Source of the DNA: Fremontodendron californicum
Taxonomy: Eukaryota; Streptophyta; Magnoliopsida; Malvales; Malvaceae
Assembly: GCA_030761205.1 (NCBI GenBank)
Contig: JAULJL010000004.1
Location: 36,118,172-36,182,171 of the forward strand
Length of the DNA: 64,000 nt
Direction: 5' to 3'
In this document: positions 1-12,374 of the stretch, piece after piece
Numbering within the stretch: the stretch's first letter is position 1
How the letters are laid out: each line of letters begins with the position of its first letter
The notes under the pieces: model-generated
Told to the model about the DNA's origin: nothing
Seen by the model: only the letters and a program-made list of their open reading frames with translations
The model's database searches: none
Made by a program: the position numbers and the translations under genes

Positions 1-963
1 AAACGCGTCTAATGGGGTCTTGGCCGGATTTGGGTCTCTGTTATTTTCCTTTAGGGGAAATTATGGTTTGTCCCATTAATTCTACGAGTATGGGTACTTT
101 CCTTGATTTAGGCATGTCGGATTGTCGGTTTTTCTTTGTGAGATGGTAATTGGAGTAGTAATTTACGTCAACATGTCCAAGTTGCCCAACACCACTAGTT
201 TATACCACCTTATCTAATTTTCTTGTTTTTTGTGTTTCAAGGGAGTTAACATGAAAATTGATTTGCGAACTTGATGATGGGAAAGTCTGTCTTTTTCCAT
301 CTGAATAGAGGTTGGCACTAGGCATTGTCCATTTTTGGAAAATTGGCTTTAATTGAAACTTTAATCTATGGGATTTCATGACAATATAAAGATCTATAGA
401 TTGGTTGGCCTGACCTATAGTGTCTAAACATGATAGTTGCCTTGCTGAAGCAAAGATTTTAGTTTAGTGTACAGAAATCTGATCAAGATTTCCTTTGATA
501 TGAAATATCACAGCCAAAAAGAGCATAATTTATTGTTATTGATGGACCAGTTTGAGTCTTCTTGACATTGCTCTATATATAATCTTAAGGGTTCATGATT
601 TTTTTGATGATTAACGACTGAATGAGTGAACATGTTTGATCTCTTCCTTCCTCTTTAGCTATTATTCAGAGCACTGCTGTCACAGCATTTTTTTCTTTAT
701 CCCCAGCTTTTCTGGACTAATTTTCAGGTTCAACTATAAATGCAGTTATCAAATTCCACTGAAGAACTCTGCGTCCAGCAACCATGACTGACCATGAACT
801 TCAATTTTATTAGAAAATGATCTCCTTGAGAATAAAATCTCTTATTACTGCCTCTTAGTCTCATACTTTGTTTATGTCAAACAGACAATTTCCTTTCCAT
901 ATCTCCCTAACTGTCACCTTTGATTCTCTCCCATGTGCACAAACATTTTATGGCAGTTTTTCT

Positions 964-994
<31 letters not shown>

Positions 995-1083
995 CAATTT
1001 TATATTTATATTCATTTTTCTTGGTATTAATAGATTGTTTTTTTACCCCTTTGTCAATTGTACAACCAGATCCTTCCCACCAG
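1..1083 (+). other. Probable intron upstream of the DUF1005 exon
   Basis: No convincing coding sequence on either strand. The stretch is T-rich and ends in a long T run (about 967-994) and a pyrimidine-rich CCTTCCCACCAG, a good 3' splice site just before the coding exon that follows. The 5' exons of the gene must lie left of the window. A possible alternative acceptor is the TTTTAG six bases further on. Confidence 0.55.
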
Positions 1084-1730
1084 ATTTTAGCAACAAGAAT
1101 AGAGGATGGATGAGAACATTTTCAGGAGAAAAGGAAAGGCAAGGAAGGGAGAGGAAGGGATGGATGATAATGATATATGATCTATCTGGCTCTCCTGTTG
1201 CAGCTGCTTCAATGATCACTCCATTTGTACCCTCACCAGGCTCAGACCGTGTTTCTAGATCAAACCCTGGTGCATGGCTAATACTCCGCCCCAACGGCTT
1301 CTCTGTCAGCAGCTGGAAACCATGGGGTCGTCTAGAGGCATGGCGAGAACGAGGTCCTATCGATGGCTTAGGCTACAAGTTTGAACTTGTCACTGAGAAT
1401 GGCCCTAATAATGGTATCCCTATTGCTGAGGATACAATGAGTGTGAAAAAGGGTGGCCAATTTTGTATAGATAAGAGAGTATCAAGATATTCTGCATTGA
1501 GTTTAAGGTCACCTGTTAAAGGATTTGTTATGGGTGCGACTGTTGAAGGTGAAAGAAAGATTAGCAAGCCTGTGGTACAAGTTGGGATGCAGCATGTGAC
1601 ATGTACGGCTGATGCTGCACTGTTTATTGCACTTTCAGCTGCCATTGATCTTAGCATGGATGCTTGCCAACTTTTCTCACGTAAACTCAGGAAGGAGCTT
1701 TGCCATGATGAACAGGATTCTTCTTTTTAA
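1084..1730 (+). CDS. DUF1005 family protein, 3' exon (partial gene)
   Basis: About 215 C-terminal residues of a plant DUF1005 protein (the family that includes Arabidopsis ASG1 and At1g10020). Recognisable family blocks are ERKGW followed by the DLSGSPVAAASMITPFV segment, SDRVSRSNPGAWLILRP, WKPWGRLEAWRERG, a GFVMGATVEGE stretch and the terminal AIDLSMDACQLFSRKLRKEL. The frame is open from the acceptor near 1083 to a TAA at 1728-1730, and the N-terminal part lies outside the window. The molecular function of the family is unresolved; ASG1 is linked to abiotic-stress responses. The exon start is approximate because two AG acceptors, at 1083 and 1090, are both usable. A reading frame that opens upstream through the T run is not part of the protein. 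Confidence 0.88.
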
Positions 1731-2567
1731 ACCTTATTAAACCCCAAATTCACTGCAAAAATTTTTCCCTTTTGCTGCCGTGATAAGCAGTTAGTTTTAG
1801 CTTTTCGTCAGTAAAAGCACTGTTGGTTTATCCTTAATTATTTAGGTTTGCCCCCCATATCTTTTTTCTTTTTTCAAAATTTCTTCTGTGTGGGGGTGTG
1901 GCTGCTGATCTTGGTTTGGGAGAGGCTCTTCTTCGGTTGACAACATCGTATTTATGATTCACTCAGTTTTTGATCGATTTGATTCGGCTTCTAGTTTGTG
2001 TTTTTATCAACACAATATACTAGGGAATATTTCTTTTGTTGTTGGGTTCATACCTTACAGACTGAAATTGTATAGATAAGAGAATTCAATTGTTTCATTG
2101 TTTTGTTCATAGTTTTACCTTTTCATTCTTTACTAATTTCATCAACAGCTTTTATCTTCATAACTTTTGAATTTAGTTGGATGGCTAATTCAAGTTTCAT
2201 TGTACTTTAACATTGCCATTTAAGCCTTCATTTTCCTATTCTGTACCCTCTATAAGTCCTAGGCTCTCAATTCTCATGATCACCATTCTGTATTTCTTAT
2301 GGACTGTGTTTTCTCAGTGTACTTAGATACGTACATCAACAAATTAAGCTGGTCGAAAGATGCTATTGTTATTGTAGAGTTTGAGTGAATGATGAAAGTC
2401 GAAGCTGCCAACTTAACATATATACAGTCTTTGAGTGATAAGTTAAGCTTATCAGTTTACCTTATCTAATCCTATTTAAATTACAGATTACACGAGTTTC
2501 TGTTTGAATTACAGATAAGCTTAGCCAAAGTGATTGGCTGATCTTTGACCGTTTTTATGGATGATAG
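1731..2567. other. 3' UTR and intergenic sequence
   Basis: T-rich sequence after the DUF1005 stop codon, with no open frame of note. The first few hundred bases probably form the 3' UTR. The right part may be the 3' UTR of the minus-strand exon candidate at 2568-2901. Confidence 0.5.
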
Positions 2568-2901
2568 TTATCTCCTGGTAACAGCTTGCTGTTGATGATG
2601 AGCAATCTGTTGCTCCTCTGTAGCGTGTGCTGGACTTGTCTTAATAGTTATAAGGTTAACACATACTATAGCGATGAGAAACACAAGAGGAATTTGCAGT
2701 ATGTTATACCCAATGACTAAATGGACGCTCAAATAGGGCTCAGCCGTCAAATAGGCGGCGCCCACGAGCCGAAAAAGAACATATCCTATCGGAATGCACT
2801 CGAAATATCAATTCCGACGTCTCTTTAACTGTTTGCTGATCTCCCTGGCAGGTTTCTTGAATCCTCAAAGTGTTCTTCTCCTCGAATTCCCCTTCACCAG
2901 C
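2568..2901 (-). CDS. Possible last exon(s) of an unidentified membrane-protein gene
   Basis: On the minus strand a TTTTAG acceptor near 2902 is followed by about 110 bases open in one frame (residues beginning GEGEFEEKN). A second frame then ends in GAAYLTAEPYLSVHLVIGYN and a hydrophobic stretch, before a Q/H-rich tail and a stop at 2568. The hydrophobic segment looks like a transmembrane helix. The two frames do not join directly, so either a further acceptor (for example the AG just before TGCATTCC) is used, or the fragment is frameshifted. I do not recognise the family. It could be a degenerate gene tail. Confidence 0.28.
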
Positions 2902-4420
2902 CTAAAAGACCATCAACACATTACATACAAGGAATGTTTTACAACACAGTGAAATTCACATTAAAAGTTAACAAAACAGAGATAGTTTGCAACCAAATTC
3001 CGATCCTACTACTCGGTAGACAAATCTTACAGAACAGAGACAGACTACAGAGATTATATATCTTATCAGATGCCCAACTTATAAACCAGATGAATTAAGT
3101 AGCAAACTTCAAAAGCTAGCTTGCTTGCTTTCAACATTGTAATGGTTTCATTCAAATTAAAATAACATGGAAATTCCTCAGGTTTTCCACTGTCCAGTTC
3201 CCCATTTATTACTGTCCAGCAAGGATTTAACAGGTAAAGTGGGATGGCTAGATGACTATAGGGAACTGATTAGTGATTAGTTGCCTAATTTGTTTAGCTG
3301 TTAAACAAATATATTTCCCATTTTTTTTTTGTTGTTTCTGTAGACAGGAGAAAAAAGTACTGTCAAACATCCCACGCAGTGTTTTAATGGTGAAGAGAAA
3401 GCAAAAAAACAAAAAGTAGGAGACATTACTCAAACTATAAGAGGGGATTTATTTATCATCAAAAATATTTCTAGTAAAATTGTTTATTTAACAAACTCAA
3501 AACTTATCCCAATTAATTTTAAGAGATTGCATTCAATAAATTTAAAATTTAAATATAGTATCTACAATCTTTAAAAAAAAAAAAAATTATTTATTTAATT
3601 ATTCAACATATTTGCACTTATTGCCAAAAATAACGCATCAACCTAGTCAACGTTTTTTTTGGGGTATGAATATAGAGTACAAAAGACTACTTGTAATTTG
3701 TAGCTTTGAAGGCAAACAATTATTATATTATTATTATAGCCAAACATAGCATGTTCAAACTTCAAACTAATGTCTATTGCAAACAACTAACATGCTATGT
3801 GTACAATAATATTAAAGTAGTATTGATATTTTTTTTTTAATGTTTAGTTAAATGAACACTTTAAATTAATAAGAATATACAGTAATAAAATTACCATAAT
3901 AAAATAATCAACTAGAATTTAGTTTGAACATTAGTAGTACATTATATAATAATATAGAAAATGATTTATACAATTTTTAAAAAAATGCATAATAAAAATT
4001 AAAAAATATTTTAAAATATTAGATCATATAATTTTTTTTTTTTTTATAAAAATAATTGCAAAATTTAGATATTTAAAAAAAATATATAACACTCTCCATT
4101 GCTTTTAAAAACACATTACAAAAATTATTAGTATTTTAACATGAACTTTTTTAATTATTAAAGAGCTTATATACTTTAAAAAAATTGTATGTATATATAT
4201 AAATCTCCGTTTGTTTATAATAACATAGAGGAAAAAAAATTGATGCTTAAAGAGAGAATCCTGTGAAACGGCATCGTCTATACATCAATCAACATTTTTC
4301 ATAATAAATTTGAAAAACAGCCAGTCAATTTTCTACAAGCAGCCACTCCTCAGGAGAAGAAGGAAAAACCCTGAAAAAAAAAAAAAAAGCTCACTCCCCA
4401 AATACACAATCCATCTTCCA
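2902..4420. other. AT-rich intergenic region and acid phosphatase promoter
   Basis: Strongly AT-rich from about 3430 onward with no supported genes. A TATATATATAAA stretch near 4193-4203 lies about 220 bp before the phosphatase ATG and is a plausible TATA box. The A-rich tract just before the ATG would lie in the 5' UTR. The short open frames here look like chance. Confidence 0.5.
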
Positions 4421-6631
4421 ATGGCGTCTCAGCCTCTCACCTTGCCATTCCTTCTCATCTCCATTCTCATATCCTACGCCGCCTCCTCTGTTTCTTTTGA
4501 ACCCCTCATCCAGCTCCCGACAACAACGACCACCCAACGAATGTCCCAGATCGACGATGACCTTTACTGTGCTGGCTGGCATTTATCCGTCGAGACCAAT
4601 AACGCCGGAAGCTGGGCCAGAATCCCCTCCCGTTGCGAGTCCTTCGTCAACGACTACATGACCGGTCAACGCTACAAGTCCGACTCCGAGATCGTCGCTA
4701 ATTACTCCCTTGCTTACGCCTCCTCCGTCGAGATTGCACCCGACGGGAAAGACGCCTGGGTCTTCGACGTCGATGAGACTTTGTTGACTAATTTACCATA
4801 CTATAAGGCCCACGGATTCGGGTATGTACTTCAACCCTTTCCTTTTTTTAAAACCAATAGTCAGATAAGATTCCATGGATGTGTTTTGTTTGTCTTTTGC
4901 TTTTGGTGAAGGTTAAGATAGTAGTAAAAAAACCGAGATCATGCTGTGTAAACTGTAAAGTTGTCTTGTCGTGGAGGGTTCCACCATAATAAGGAAACCA
5001 GTCGGAGAGATACACGTGGAAGTATTAACATTAAATAATGGTAGGTAGAGTACTTATTACAAGCATGCGAGGCCACATTTAGTTAATGTGCTCTTCTTTT
5101 TTTTTTTCCTTGAAGATAACACTTGATTGTGAATCATATGCTCATTGATTTTTTTTTTTTTGTTCAGACATATGCTCATTAAATTAGGAGTAGTTGATCT
5201 TGATGTACCACATGAACCCACATTAATATACTTTGCCAATTAGAACCCTGTGTGGGACTCCCCATGTTAAATTCGTTATTTATTTATTTTTTATCTGGAA
5301 GGTGTATTAGATTGAACTAGAAGGAATTAGAGGAGCTTGATTCAAGCATATTGTACTAAACTTTCCTCTTGTTAATGTTTGTTTAGGGCTACTAGGCTTT
5401 TACAGCTTGGAATTGAACCAGGTGGATTGCTTGTTGTAGGGTCAATACTAGTGTGTAAACTAAACCATGGTTCATGTTCACCAAGAAAAAACAAAACAAA
5501 ACCATCATTAGAAAGATCTTAGCTAATGCTTAAACATCAAACAATCGCCAAAACTGACAATCTGGCTCTTACCTAAGCAAACACTTAAAGGGCAGGTTAA
5601 ACAAAAAATTTGTTTCTTCTGGTGGTAAAAAAACTCAAAACAGAAGTACTAGTTGAGTTTTGCCTACTGGCAATTGGCCTAGATAAATTAAACTGAAGAC
5701 ATAGAGCTCTATAGCTCATTGCGAACCAAACTACTTTTGTTGGGTGGTTTTGAACATGATTTCATCCGACTTGGTTGGGTTTTTCCTTTGGAGGAAAAAC
5801 GTGAATGTACAATAGTACTAGTTGCTAGTTTTGTTTGCTAGCTGTTGATCTTGGTGGTTGACATTTGACATATGGCTTGTGCAATGGTCAGTTCATGGCA
5901 ATGAAACAGTTCCTTCTTGGGGGAGGGAGAAGATAAGGGCTTGGAGTTGTTAATGGCTTATTTGTCCCTTGATTCTGCAAAATTTGAATAGGGTGGATCA
6001 TGTTTATTGTGTAATATAAATTGGAGGAATTGTTTGATCTGTTTACTTTCTCTTAAATTATATGCTTGTGTCCATTCATTGAAATCACTAAGGCTATCTT
6101 GTTATGGACGTAGATCTGAAATTTTTGACGAGAACACTTGGGATGTGTGGGTGGACTTAGCCGAGGCCCCAGCTATACCAGCGAGTTTGAAATTGTATAA
6201 TGAGCTGAAGCAGATGGGGTTCAAAATATTTGTGCTTACTGGGCGGGGTGAAAATCAGAGGAATGTCACGGGAAAGAATCTTCTGCTTGCAGGTTACACC
6301 GGCTGGGAAAGCCTTCTCTTGAGGTATATTCAGCTTTCAGCCATTTACACTGTTCCCGTTTTGGTTTTTCTGAAAAAACTTTGTAACTTGTTTTAAATAA
6401 CATTATCTTGTTAAACATAACAATGACTGATTGAATTTTGGTTTATGATACAGAGGACCTTCAGATCAAGGGACAGCAGCGACTGTATACAAATCTGAGA
6501 AGAGATCAGTTCTGGTAAATGAAGGTTATAGGATTCATGGGAGCTCTGGAGATCAATGGAGTGATTTGCTGGGTTTTGCATTGGCAAAACGGTCTTTTAA
6601 GCTGCCAAATCCAATGTATTACGTTGGCTAA
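4421..6631 (+). CDS. Acid phosphatase, HAD class IIIB (vegetative storage protein type), three exons
   Basis: Exons 4421-4821, 6114-6323 and 6454-6631 join in phase (GT/AG at every boundary) to give 262 residues. Residues 1-23 form a hydrophobic signal peptide. HAD motif I is VFDVDETLL at 114-122, with nucleophile D116 and acid D118. Motif II is the LTGR in exon 2. The YKSEKR lysine block and the GSSGDQWSDL acidic motif are in exon 3. The protein ends KLPNPMYYVG, typical of the family. The length and all catalytic residues look normal, so the enzyme is probably a secreted or vacuolar phosphomonoesterase. The ATG at 4421 is chosen because it begins the signal peptide; an in-frame ATG upstream lies in A-rich leader. 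Intron 1 is about 1.3 kb. Confidence 0.9.
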
Positions 6632-7554
6632 ACAATATAAAGCAATTGTGTGATATGTTGTTGTAATTCTTTACTTTCTGTTGTATAAATTTCATGGCTA
6701 GCTTATATTACTTGTAACCTTTGAGATTCTTGGTGAGGTCCTTACAAGTCTAAGCAGGCCTTGCTTATGTCTAAACTGACCGGGTTTGAATTGGAAAATA
6801 ACTCTGGAAATTGGATTTCTCTTCTGACAAATTATAGATTGGCATTGTCGCTGTTACAAGGGGATGCTCCAGTAGTGGACCCAACTTAGATCTGCATAAT
6901 TGAGTACCTATTCAACGTAAAGCTTCTTCATTTATATGGGGAGACTAGGAAGCTAGCTGCTTCTATTGTTTCTTAAGAGTGTCATCATTTGCTTCGTCAA
7001 GAAATCAAGAAGGAAAAAATAGTAGCATGATGCCGCGAGCAATGTCTTCAGAAAATCTTAGTCAGAATAAATATGGAACCGCGACATGGAAATTGGAAAC
7101 AATGTTGGAAAGAAAATTTACTTACCGTTGTAAATCAGGCCATGGAATTTAGCATTCTAAACTGTCTTAGCAAGACTATTGGCCCATTGGGCAGGGGAAT
7201 TTGGACCCTTTAGATTCTGAGGACTAAGGAGTAAGGTGTTCGGACAAACTCGCTAACTGCACCAGAAAATCACAAAATGGGGCTAAATGAGACAGACAGG
7301 ACATTGAGGACAACGAAATACTGTCTTTTTAATCGGAATTTCTTTTGGGTAGTCAAGATCCGATTATAGTAGTATTTCTACTTGAATATTTTATTATACT
7401 CTTCACAAATTCCTCTCTCAATTACCTGAGCATGTCTTATCCATTCAAAGACAGAGATATATTATAAAAAGATGTGACTGAATCCATGAAGAAATGAATG
7501 GGAGAATTTGACAAGCATCACCAACCTGTTATACAAGACCAGTAACTTCTAAGA
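6632..7554. other. Intergenic region between convergent genes
   Basis: Contains the 3' UTR of the phosphatase (plus strand) and that of the LRR gene (minus strand). I see no other gene, repeat or RNA gene here. Confidence 0.5.
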
Positions 7555-8796
7555 TCATGGAGACGGTGAGGTTAGATTAACCTCCAAGTTCCCAAGCAAT
7601 GCCCCACAAACTAGAGGCTGTGCAGAAGGGATTCTCAGACAACTCAACCCACCCCCAGGGATCACAGAGCACTCTGGTTGTGGTCTCTGCATGTCTCTCC
7701 CAGGAATGCAATTAAGCGAGAAGTCAAAACCCGCATTCCTAATGAACAGCTTGGAACATTCCTGGCTAAACCCAGAGAAGAAATTGTAGGCAACAGTCAA
7801 ATTCATAAGGGTCCTTAGGGAACAAACCAAGTCAGGTAGTACCCCAGATAGCTTATTGTGTGCCAAATTGAGAACCTCAATATCACTCAGGCAAGATATT
7901 GTGTCTGGCAAATGACCCATGAGTGAGTTGTGGCTCACATCAAAAACTTGCATCTCTGAGAAGAGCCCAACTCCTTCAGGAATGCAACCTGTTAACTGGT
8001 TATTAAGAAGCAAAATCTCCTTCAATTTAGAACTCATGAAGCCAAAACTAGATGGGATGTTTCCACTGAATTTGTTATTAGCCAAGTTTATCACAGAAGC
8101 TGGAGAATTACCCAGATTTTGCGGAATTTCACCCTCAAACTGATTGTTGTTGAGGAAGATTGCATCAAGTCTCTTGTTGAATAGATCTTCAGGGACGGGT
8201 CCTGAGAAGCTGTTGAACCTAAGGTCCAAATAAACGAGATTTGGAATGTACAAAGTAACTGTAGGGAAAGGACCTGAGAAGTGGTTGTTACTGAGATCTA
8301 ACTCTTGAAGTGATGAAAGGTCTCTGAAAGTGTCAGGAATTGTGCCTGAGAACCTGTTGCTGTTAATGTGGAGGATTGAAACATCTGCGAGGACAGAAAG
8401 TTCCCTGACTAGAGTGCCTTGGAGATTTGCATGGTTGAGATCTATGCCTGCAACAAATGGTCCAGAAGCTGAATCCATAGCACCTTGAGGGTCTGCACAA
8501 AATACCCCTTTATAAGAACACACATCTGAGCCAACCCAAGTCTCCAAAATCCCCAATGGGTCATCTGTGATTGCAGATTTCCATGCTTGGAGAGCAGTGT
8601 AAGCAATGCTGAGCTTTGACACTGAAGGACCCGACGGAGTTGGGCTGTTGTTGATTCCTCCACCAATCCAAACACCTCCACCACCAACGCCACCAGGATT
8701 GCCGATATTAATGCCAACACCACCACCCACAGTGATGGCCGCTTCTGTTGGAATTATCTGCCAAAGGATAAAAGCCAGGAGCCAGCTCTTCCCCAT
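7555..8796 (-). CDS. Secreted leucine-rich-repeat protein, LRX / At4g06744-like, without extensin tail
   Basis: A single-exon, 413-residue protein. It has a signal peptide (about residues 1-20), a glycine-rich N-terminal stretch (about 23-50), an N-terminal LRR cap (residues KSAITDDPLGILETWVGSDV followed by CSYKGVFC), roughly ten LRRs of the LxxLxLxxNxFxGxIP type, and a C-terminal cysteine cap. In the LRX family such LRR cores sit in the cell wall and bind RALF-type peptides, and an extensin tail follows. Here the tail is missing and the protein ends about 40 residues after the CIPGRDMQRP block, so it fits the tail-less At4g06744-type relatives better. The ATG at 8794-8796 is the only one that supplies the signal peptide. 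No break was seen. Confidence 0.88.
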   Translation of the reverse strand: MGKSWLLAFILWQIIPTEAAITVGGGVGINIGNPGGVGGGGVWIGGGINNSPTPSGPSVSKLSIAYTALQAWKSAITDDPLGILETWVGSDVCSYKGVFCADPQGAMDSASGPFVAGIDLNHANLQGTLVRELSVLADVSILHINSNRFSGTIPDTFRDLSSLQELDLSNNHFSGPFPTVTLYIPNLVYLDLRFNSFSGPVPEDLFNKRLDAIFLNNNQFEGEIPQNLGNSPASVINLANNKFSGNIPSSFGFMSSKLKEILLLNNQLTGCIPEGVGLFSEMQVFDVSHNSLMGHLPDTISCLSDIEVLNLAHNKLSGVLPDLVCSLRTLMNLTVAYNFFSGFSQECSKLFIRNAGFDFSLNCIPGRDMQRPQPECSVIPGGGLSCLRIPSAQPLVCGALLGNLEVNLTSPSP

Positions 8797-9563
8797 TTTT
8801 CTATGTTGAAGACACCGAGATGCTTATTGTGATGTGTTAGTTTGCTTGTAAGGTTGTGCAAATGAGGCTGCTGCAATCTTCATTCATGAGAGGACATGGT
8901 GGGGTTTATTGCTCTTCAGTGCTTTCTTTTTTCTTTTTCTTTTTTTCATTTTTAGGTATAGTTACAGTTTTGGGCTTTTATTATTGTACGAGTAATAACT
9001 TTTGCTGTGCAAATGTTGACTGTTGAGATTGATGCTGCAAAAAAGGGTAGCTGTGGCTGAGCTTAGAATGAGTTGCTTAGCAAGCAAAAAGTTTGAGATT
9101 ATATTGTGCATGCCTTTGCCTAATGCCTATTGCCTTGGTGCTTAAATAAGAAAATACTACGAAGCTGAAGAAAAGCTTGACCTTGGTCCCTAGATGAATA
9201 CTACATAAGAAAGAAAAATAATACACACAAAAGTGCTTCATTGCAAAAGTGGCGAGAGCCTACTAGCATGAGTTACTCTCAAATGGTACTCTTGGAGGAA
9301 GATAATTGCATTTTATTGTGTAACCTAATTGCTAAATTTGTAAAAAAAATAGAGGTCAAATAAAGGGTCGCTATCTACTAGAATAGAGCATTATTAGGTT
9401 GCAATGCATGGGAATAATGGGATTTCAATTTAGGGGGATGTTGATTTTTCATACTTAGGCCAGAAATAGGATTTTAGAAAGGATTTAAGTGAAGCTTAAA
9501 AAAGAGATTTTGCAGGAGTAAAGAGGTGAAAAAGGAATTGGGATATATGATGAGAAAATTGGC
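8797..9563. other. Upstream region of the LRR gene
   Basis: Non-coding. The first few hundred bases should contain the minus-strand promoter and 5' UTR of the LRR gene. I could not single out a convincing TATA box. Confidence 0.4.
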
Positions 9564-9571
9564 CAAACAAC

Positions 9572-10003
9572 CAATGATGGAAAAACCGGATAGAAGGTTG
9601 AATCGATTGAACTTTTGGTTTTCAATTTAATTGATTGAATCGGTCGGTTTAACTCTAGTAAAAAGAATAAAAAAACAATAATTCAAAAAAATTAAAAAAA
9701 ATTAGAAAAATCTAAAAAAATATATATTTTAAAAAAAAAACCCATAAATAAATAAATAGTACAAGTTATTACTTTTGATTTTAGCTTAAATTTTTTTACC
9801 TTTTAATTTGTAATTAATTGGATTAAAAAAATCTAAAAATAATTAAAAAATAATTAATTTTGATTTTATTCCATTTTTTTGGTTTTTGATTCCTATTTTT
9901 TATCAATTCTTGCCGATTTGAATTTTTTTTTTCAGTTCTATGAATGCTGTTGAATCGTCGGTTCTAAAAAATCAACCGATCCGATCTGATTTTTTAATCA
10001 TTG
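9572..10003. mobile_element. hAT-like non-autonomous element (432 bp)
   Basis: It begins CAATGATGGAAAAACC, and its right end read on the other strand begins CAATGATTAAAAAATC, giving imperfect terminal inverted repeats. It is flanked by CAAACAAC (9564-9571) and CAAACAAT (10004-10011), an 8-bp duplication with one mismatch, which is the hAT signature. The interior is AT-rich and non-coding. An overlapping 72-residue open frame is an accident of the right end. Confidence 0.6.
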
Positions 10004-10189
10004 CAAACAATAGCAGACATTGGCTTAGATTTGGTTTAAAAGATTCTATGCTCATTCTCCAACCTCCAAACCTTCCTCGCAGAAAGAAACAGCAAGATCA
10101 TAATACCATCCCAGCAATATTAAGGAGCATTGATTGTGATGCGAGCGCTCATAAATAATTCATCTAGCTTTTTTTTTTTTTTTTTTTTT

Positions 10190-11847
10190 GAGTTAAATAT
10201 TCATTATATTATACATTTTTTATGTGTTTGATATTTGAACAATAAAATCGGTCTCTTTAATATTTAAATTTAAATTTTTTCATTCATATTGATCCATTGA
10301 ACTAATACCATTAATTAATGGTGGACGTGGTAATAAACTCTCGACATGACACGGGATAAAAATACCATATTATTAGTGTTATATCATCATGAAAATAAAA
10401 AATTATGAAAATAAAAATAAAAATTTAAAAATCAAAAGAAAAAAAGAAAAAATTCAAAAAATTTTATAAAGAAAGAAAATTTAAAACTGAATCAAAACAG
10501 AAAATTCAATTTTTATAAAAAAAAATTAGGGTGCCAATAGCGATGAAAAAAAATAAAAAAAAATATTTTTTTGAAAAGTTTAAATATAAAATTATCTCTA
10601 TATTATATATTTTTTACTTTGATAATTAAATTTTTTTAACCTTAACCGGTATCTATAATATAATTTTGTATTCTGATTAGATATCTGATTTAAACTCGAT
10701 TGGAATAAAAAAATTATATTATAAATATTCGATTAAAATAAAAAAAATTTAAATATCAAAGTCAGAAAAAATTGTATAATAGGGAACGATTTTATATTTA
10801 AGCTCTTTCAAAAGGGCGGTTTGCTGAATTCAATTATTAGTCATATTTTCTACGGTGCTTCTGCCCTTCCAACGCAATCTCAACTTCCCTTTTAGAGATC
10901 GGATAATTTTCAGTTCCCAAATTCCGTATTTCCCCTCCGTAAATCCTCACCTTTTTTTTTTCATATATTTAATTGTTAAAGTTTGAATTTTTTTTCTTCA
11001 TGGTTTTTTTTTGGATTCATGGATTGATCTGTGTTATCGCCAATGATGTGCTTTTGATTTTTATATGCAATTTGTAAATTGATGATGATTGATTTGTCTA
11101 CCCTGATAATGAGGAATCTTTTTGGGGGTTAGGGTTTGGTTGAATTGGTGGGAAGGATTGGTATTTTTGATAAGATGATATGTGAGGTTTTCATGATTCC
11201 GATTTTGAGTTAAGGTACTGAATCTTTGAAAAAAAAAAGATGGAATTTTGGAATCTGAAAACACTTGTTTTAAGACTAATTCGGCTTTGTAGAAGTTTTG
11301 TTTGTGATGTTTATAGGAAGCGGCTATGCATGAATTAAAAAATTTTGGTTGTTTTAGCTGATGATTGTTATATACAATTGCATTCTCATATGATTATCTT
11401 CAAGTAACTGGGAAATGTTATGTTTCTGGTTTTTTTTCCTGCTGAGGGAAAAGAACTGACGCGAGGAAGGAGGAAAAAGGAAAAACAAGAAAAAAATTCT
11501 GATTTTAAAATTTTTAGAATATTTTTAAAAGAAATTGAAAATTTTAATTTTGATATTTAAAATAATAGTTTTTAATTTTTTTTTTGAATTTTTATAATTT
11601 TTTCTATTTTTTATTTTTTTTTAATGATGACATGACACAGATGATGTGGCATTGATGTGGTATTTTTTCATGTGTCATGTTTTGATTGGATGTTTATTGC
11701 CACGTCAGCTATTAACTAACGGTGTTAGTTTAAGGAATCAATGTGAATGACGGAATGAAAATTCGAGTATTAAGCTGATCGATTTTATTTTTTAAATATC
11801 AAAATGACAAAAGATGTATAATATAGTGATCAATTGAGTATTTACCC
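10190..11847. mobile_element. Long-inverted-repeat element, possibly MULE-like, with a gene-like core
   Basis: The left arm (about 10190-10520) and the reverse complement of the right arm (about 11490-11847) match over hundreds of bases. Shared features are an ATATTATAC block close to each end, an AATAAAATCG block, and GACGTGG followed by AATAAAC. Terminal repeats this long suggest a Mutator-like element. The core (about 10810-11460) has a different base composition. It reads CTTCTGCCCTTCCAACGCAA and on through CCGTATTTCCCCTCCGT, like a host 5' UTR. No transposase is present. The TSD cannot be read because the left edge abuts a T run. Confidence 0.5.
10577..10803. repeat. Short inverted-repeat (MITE-like) sequence inside the long-arm element
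   Basis: The left end (AGTTTAAATATAAAATTATC) and the reverse complement of the right end (AGCTTAAATATAAAATCGTT) pair over roughly 60 bases with mismatches, enclosing an AT-rich centre. This would fold into a long hairpin. It appears to be an independent MITE or a second set of arms within the larger element. Confidence 0.45.
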
Positions 11848-12366
11848 TTTTTCTAAATGATGTGTTTTAGATAACTTTCTTTTAACCAAATTACCCAAAT
11901 AAATGTTAAAAATGCATAGATAAACGAGTAAATGAACCCTGCCAAACTCTGTTAACAACTCAAACTCAAAGCCAAGTCATAATTAATGGTGCTAATTTAG
12001 GCCTCATGAACCTGGCTTTTGCTGAAATACTTAAGAATATAGCAACTTTATCAGAAAACAGGTAAACCAAATTACCCAAAATCAAAATATTTTTCAGCCA
12101 ATACTGTTGGCAATTGAACCTTTAAACCTTTGAAAAGAAAAAAAGAAAAACCCTTAAACCAACAATTTTTTGCTCATCATTTAATGATGGACACACCCGA
12201 CAGGAGACAGAAAATCAGGCCCTGGTCACTTTCTCTGGTTTAAGCCCTGACGACTAGGTCACAAAAAATCTTTTCTGGTTTCAGCTAAGACCAGCCAGTA
12301 ATACAACACACACGACTCATTCATATGTAAGTGGGTTAACGTGCAATGTTCCCTTCCCAGTCTATG
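11848..12366. other. Intergenic sequence, no gene seen
   Basis: Moderately AT-rich sequence between two DNA transposons. No coding potential or RNA gene was recognised. Confidence 0.4.
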
Positions 12367-12374
12367 GGTAGGAG

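Noticed and set aside
933..1083. In-frame upstream extension of the DUF1005 exon through a poly-T stretch
   Set aside because: The Phe-rich translation is intron sequence; a good 3' splice site separates it from the conserved protein.
8606..8809. Proline-rich plus-strand ORF opposite the LRR gene start
   Set aside because: It is the complement of the glycine-rich coding stretch of the LRR protein.
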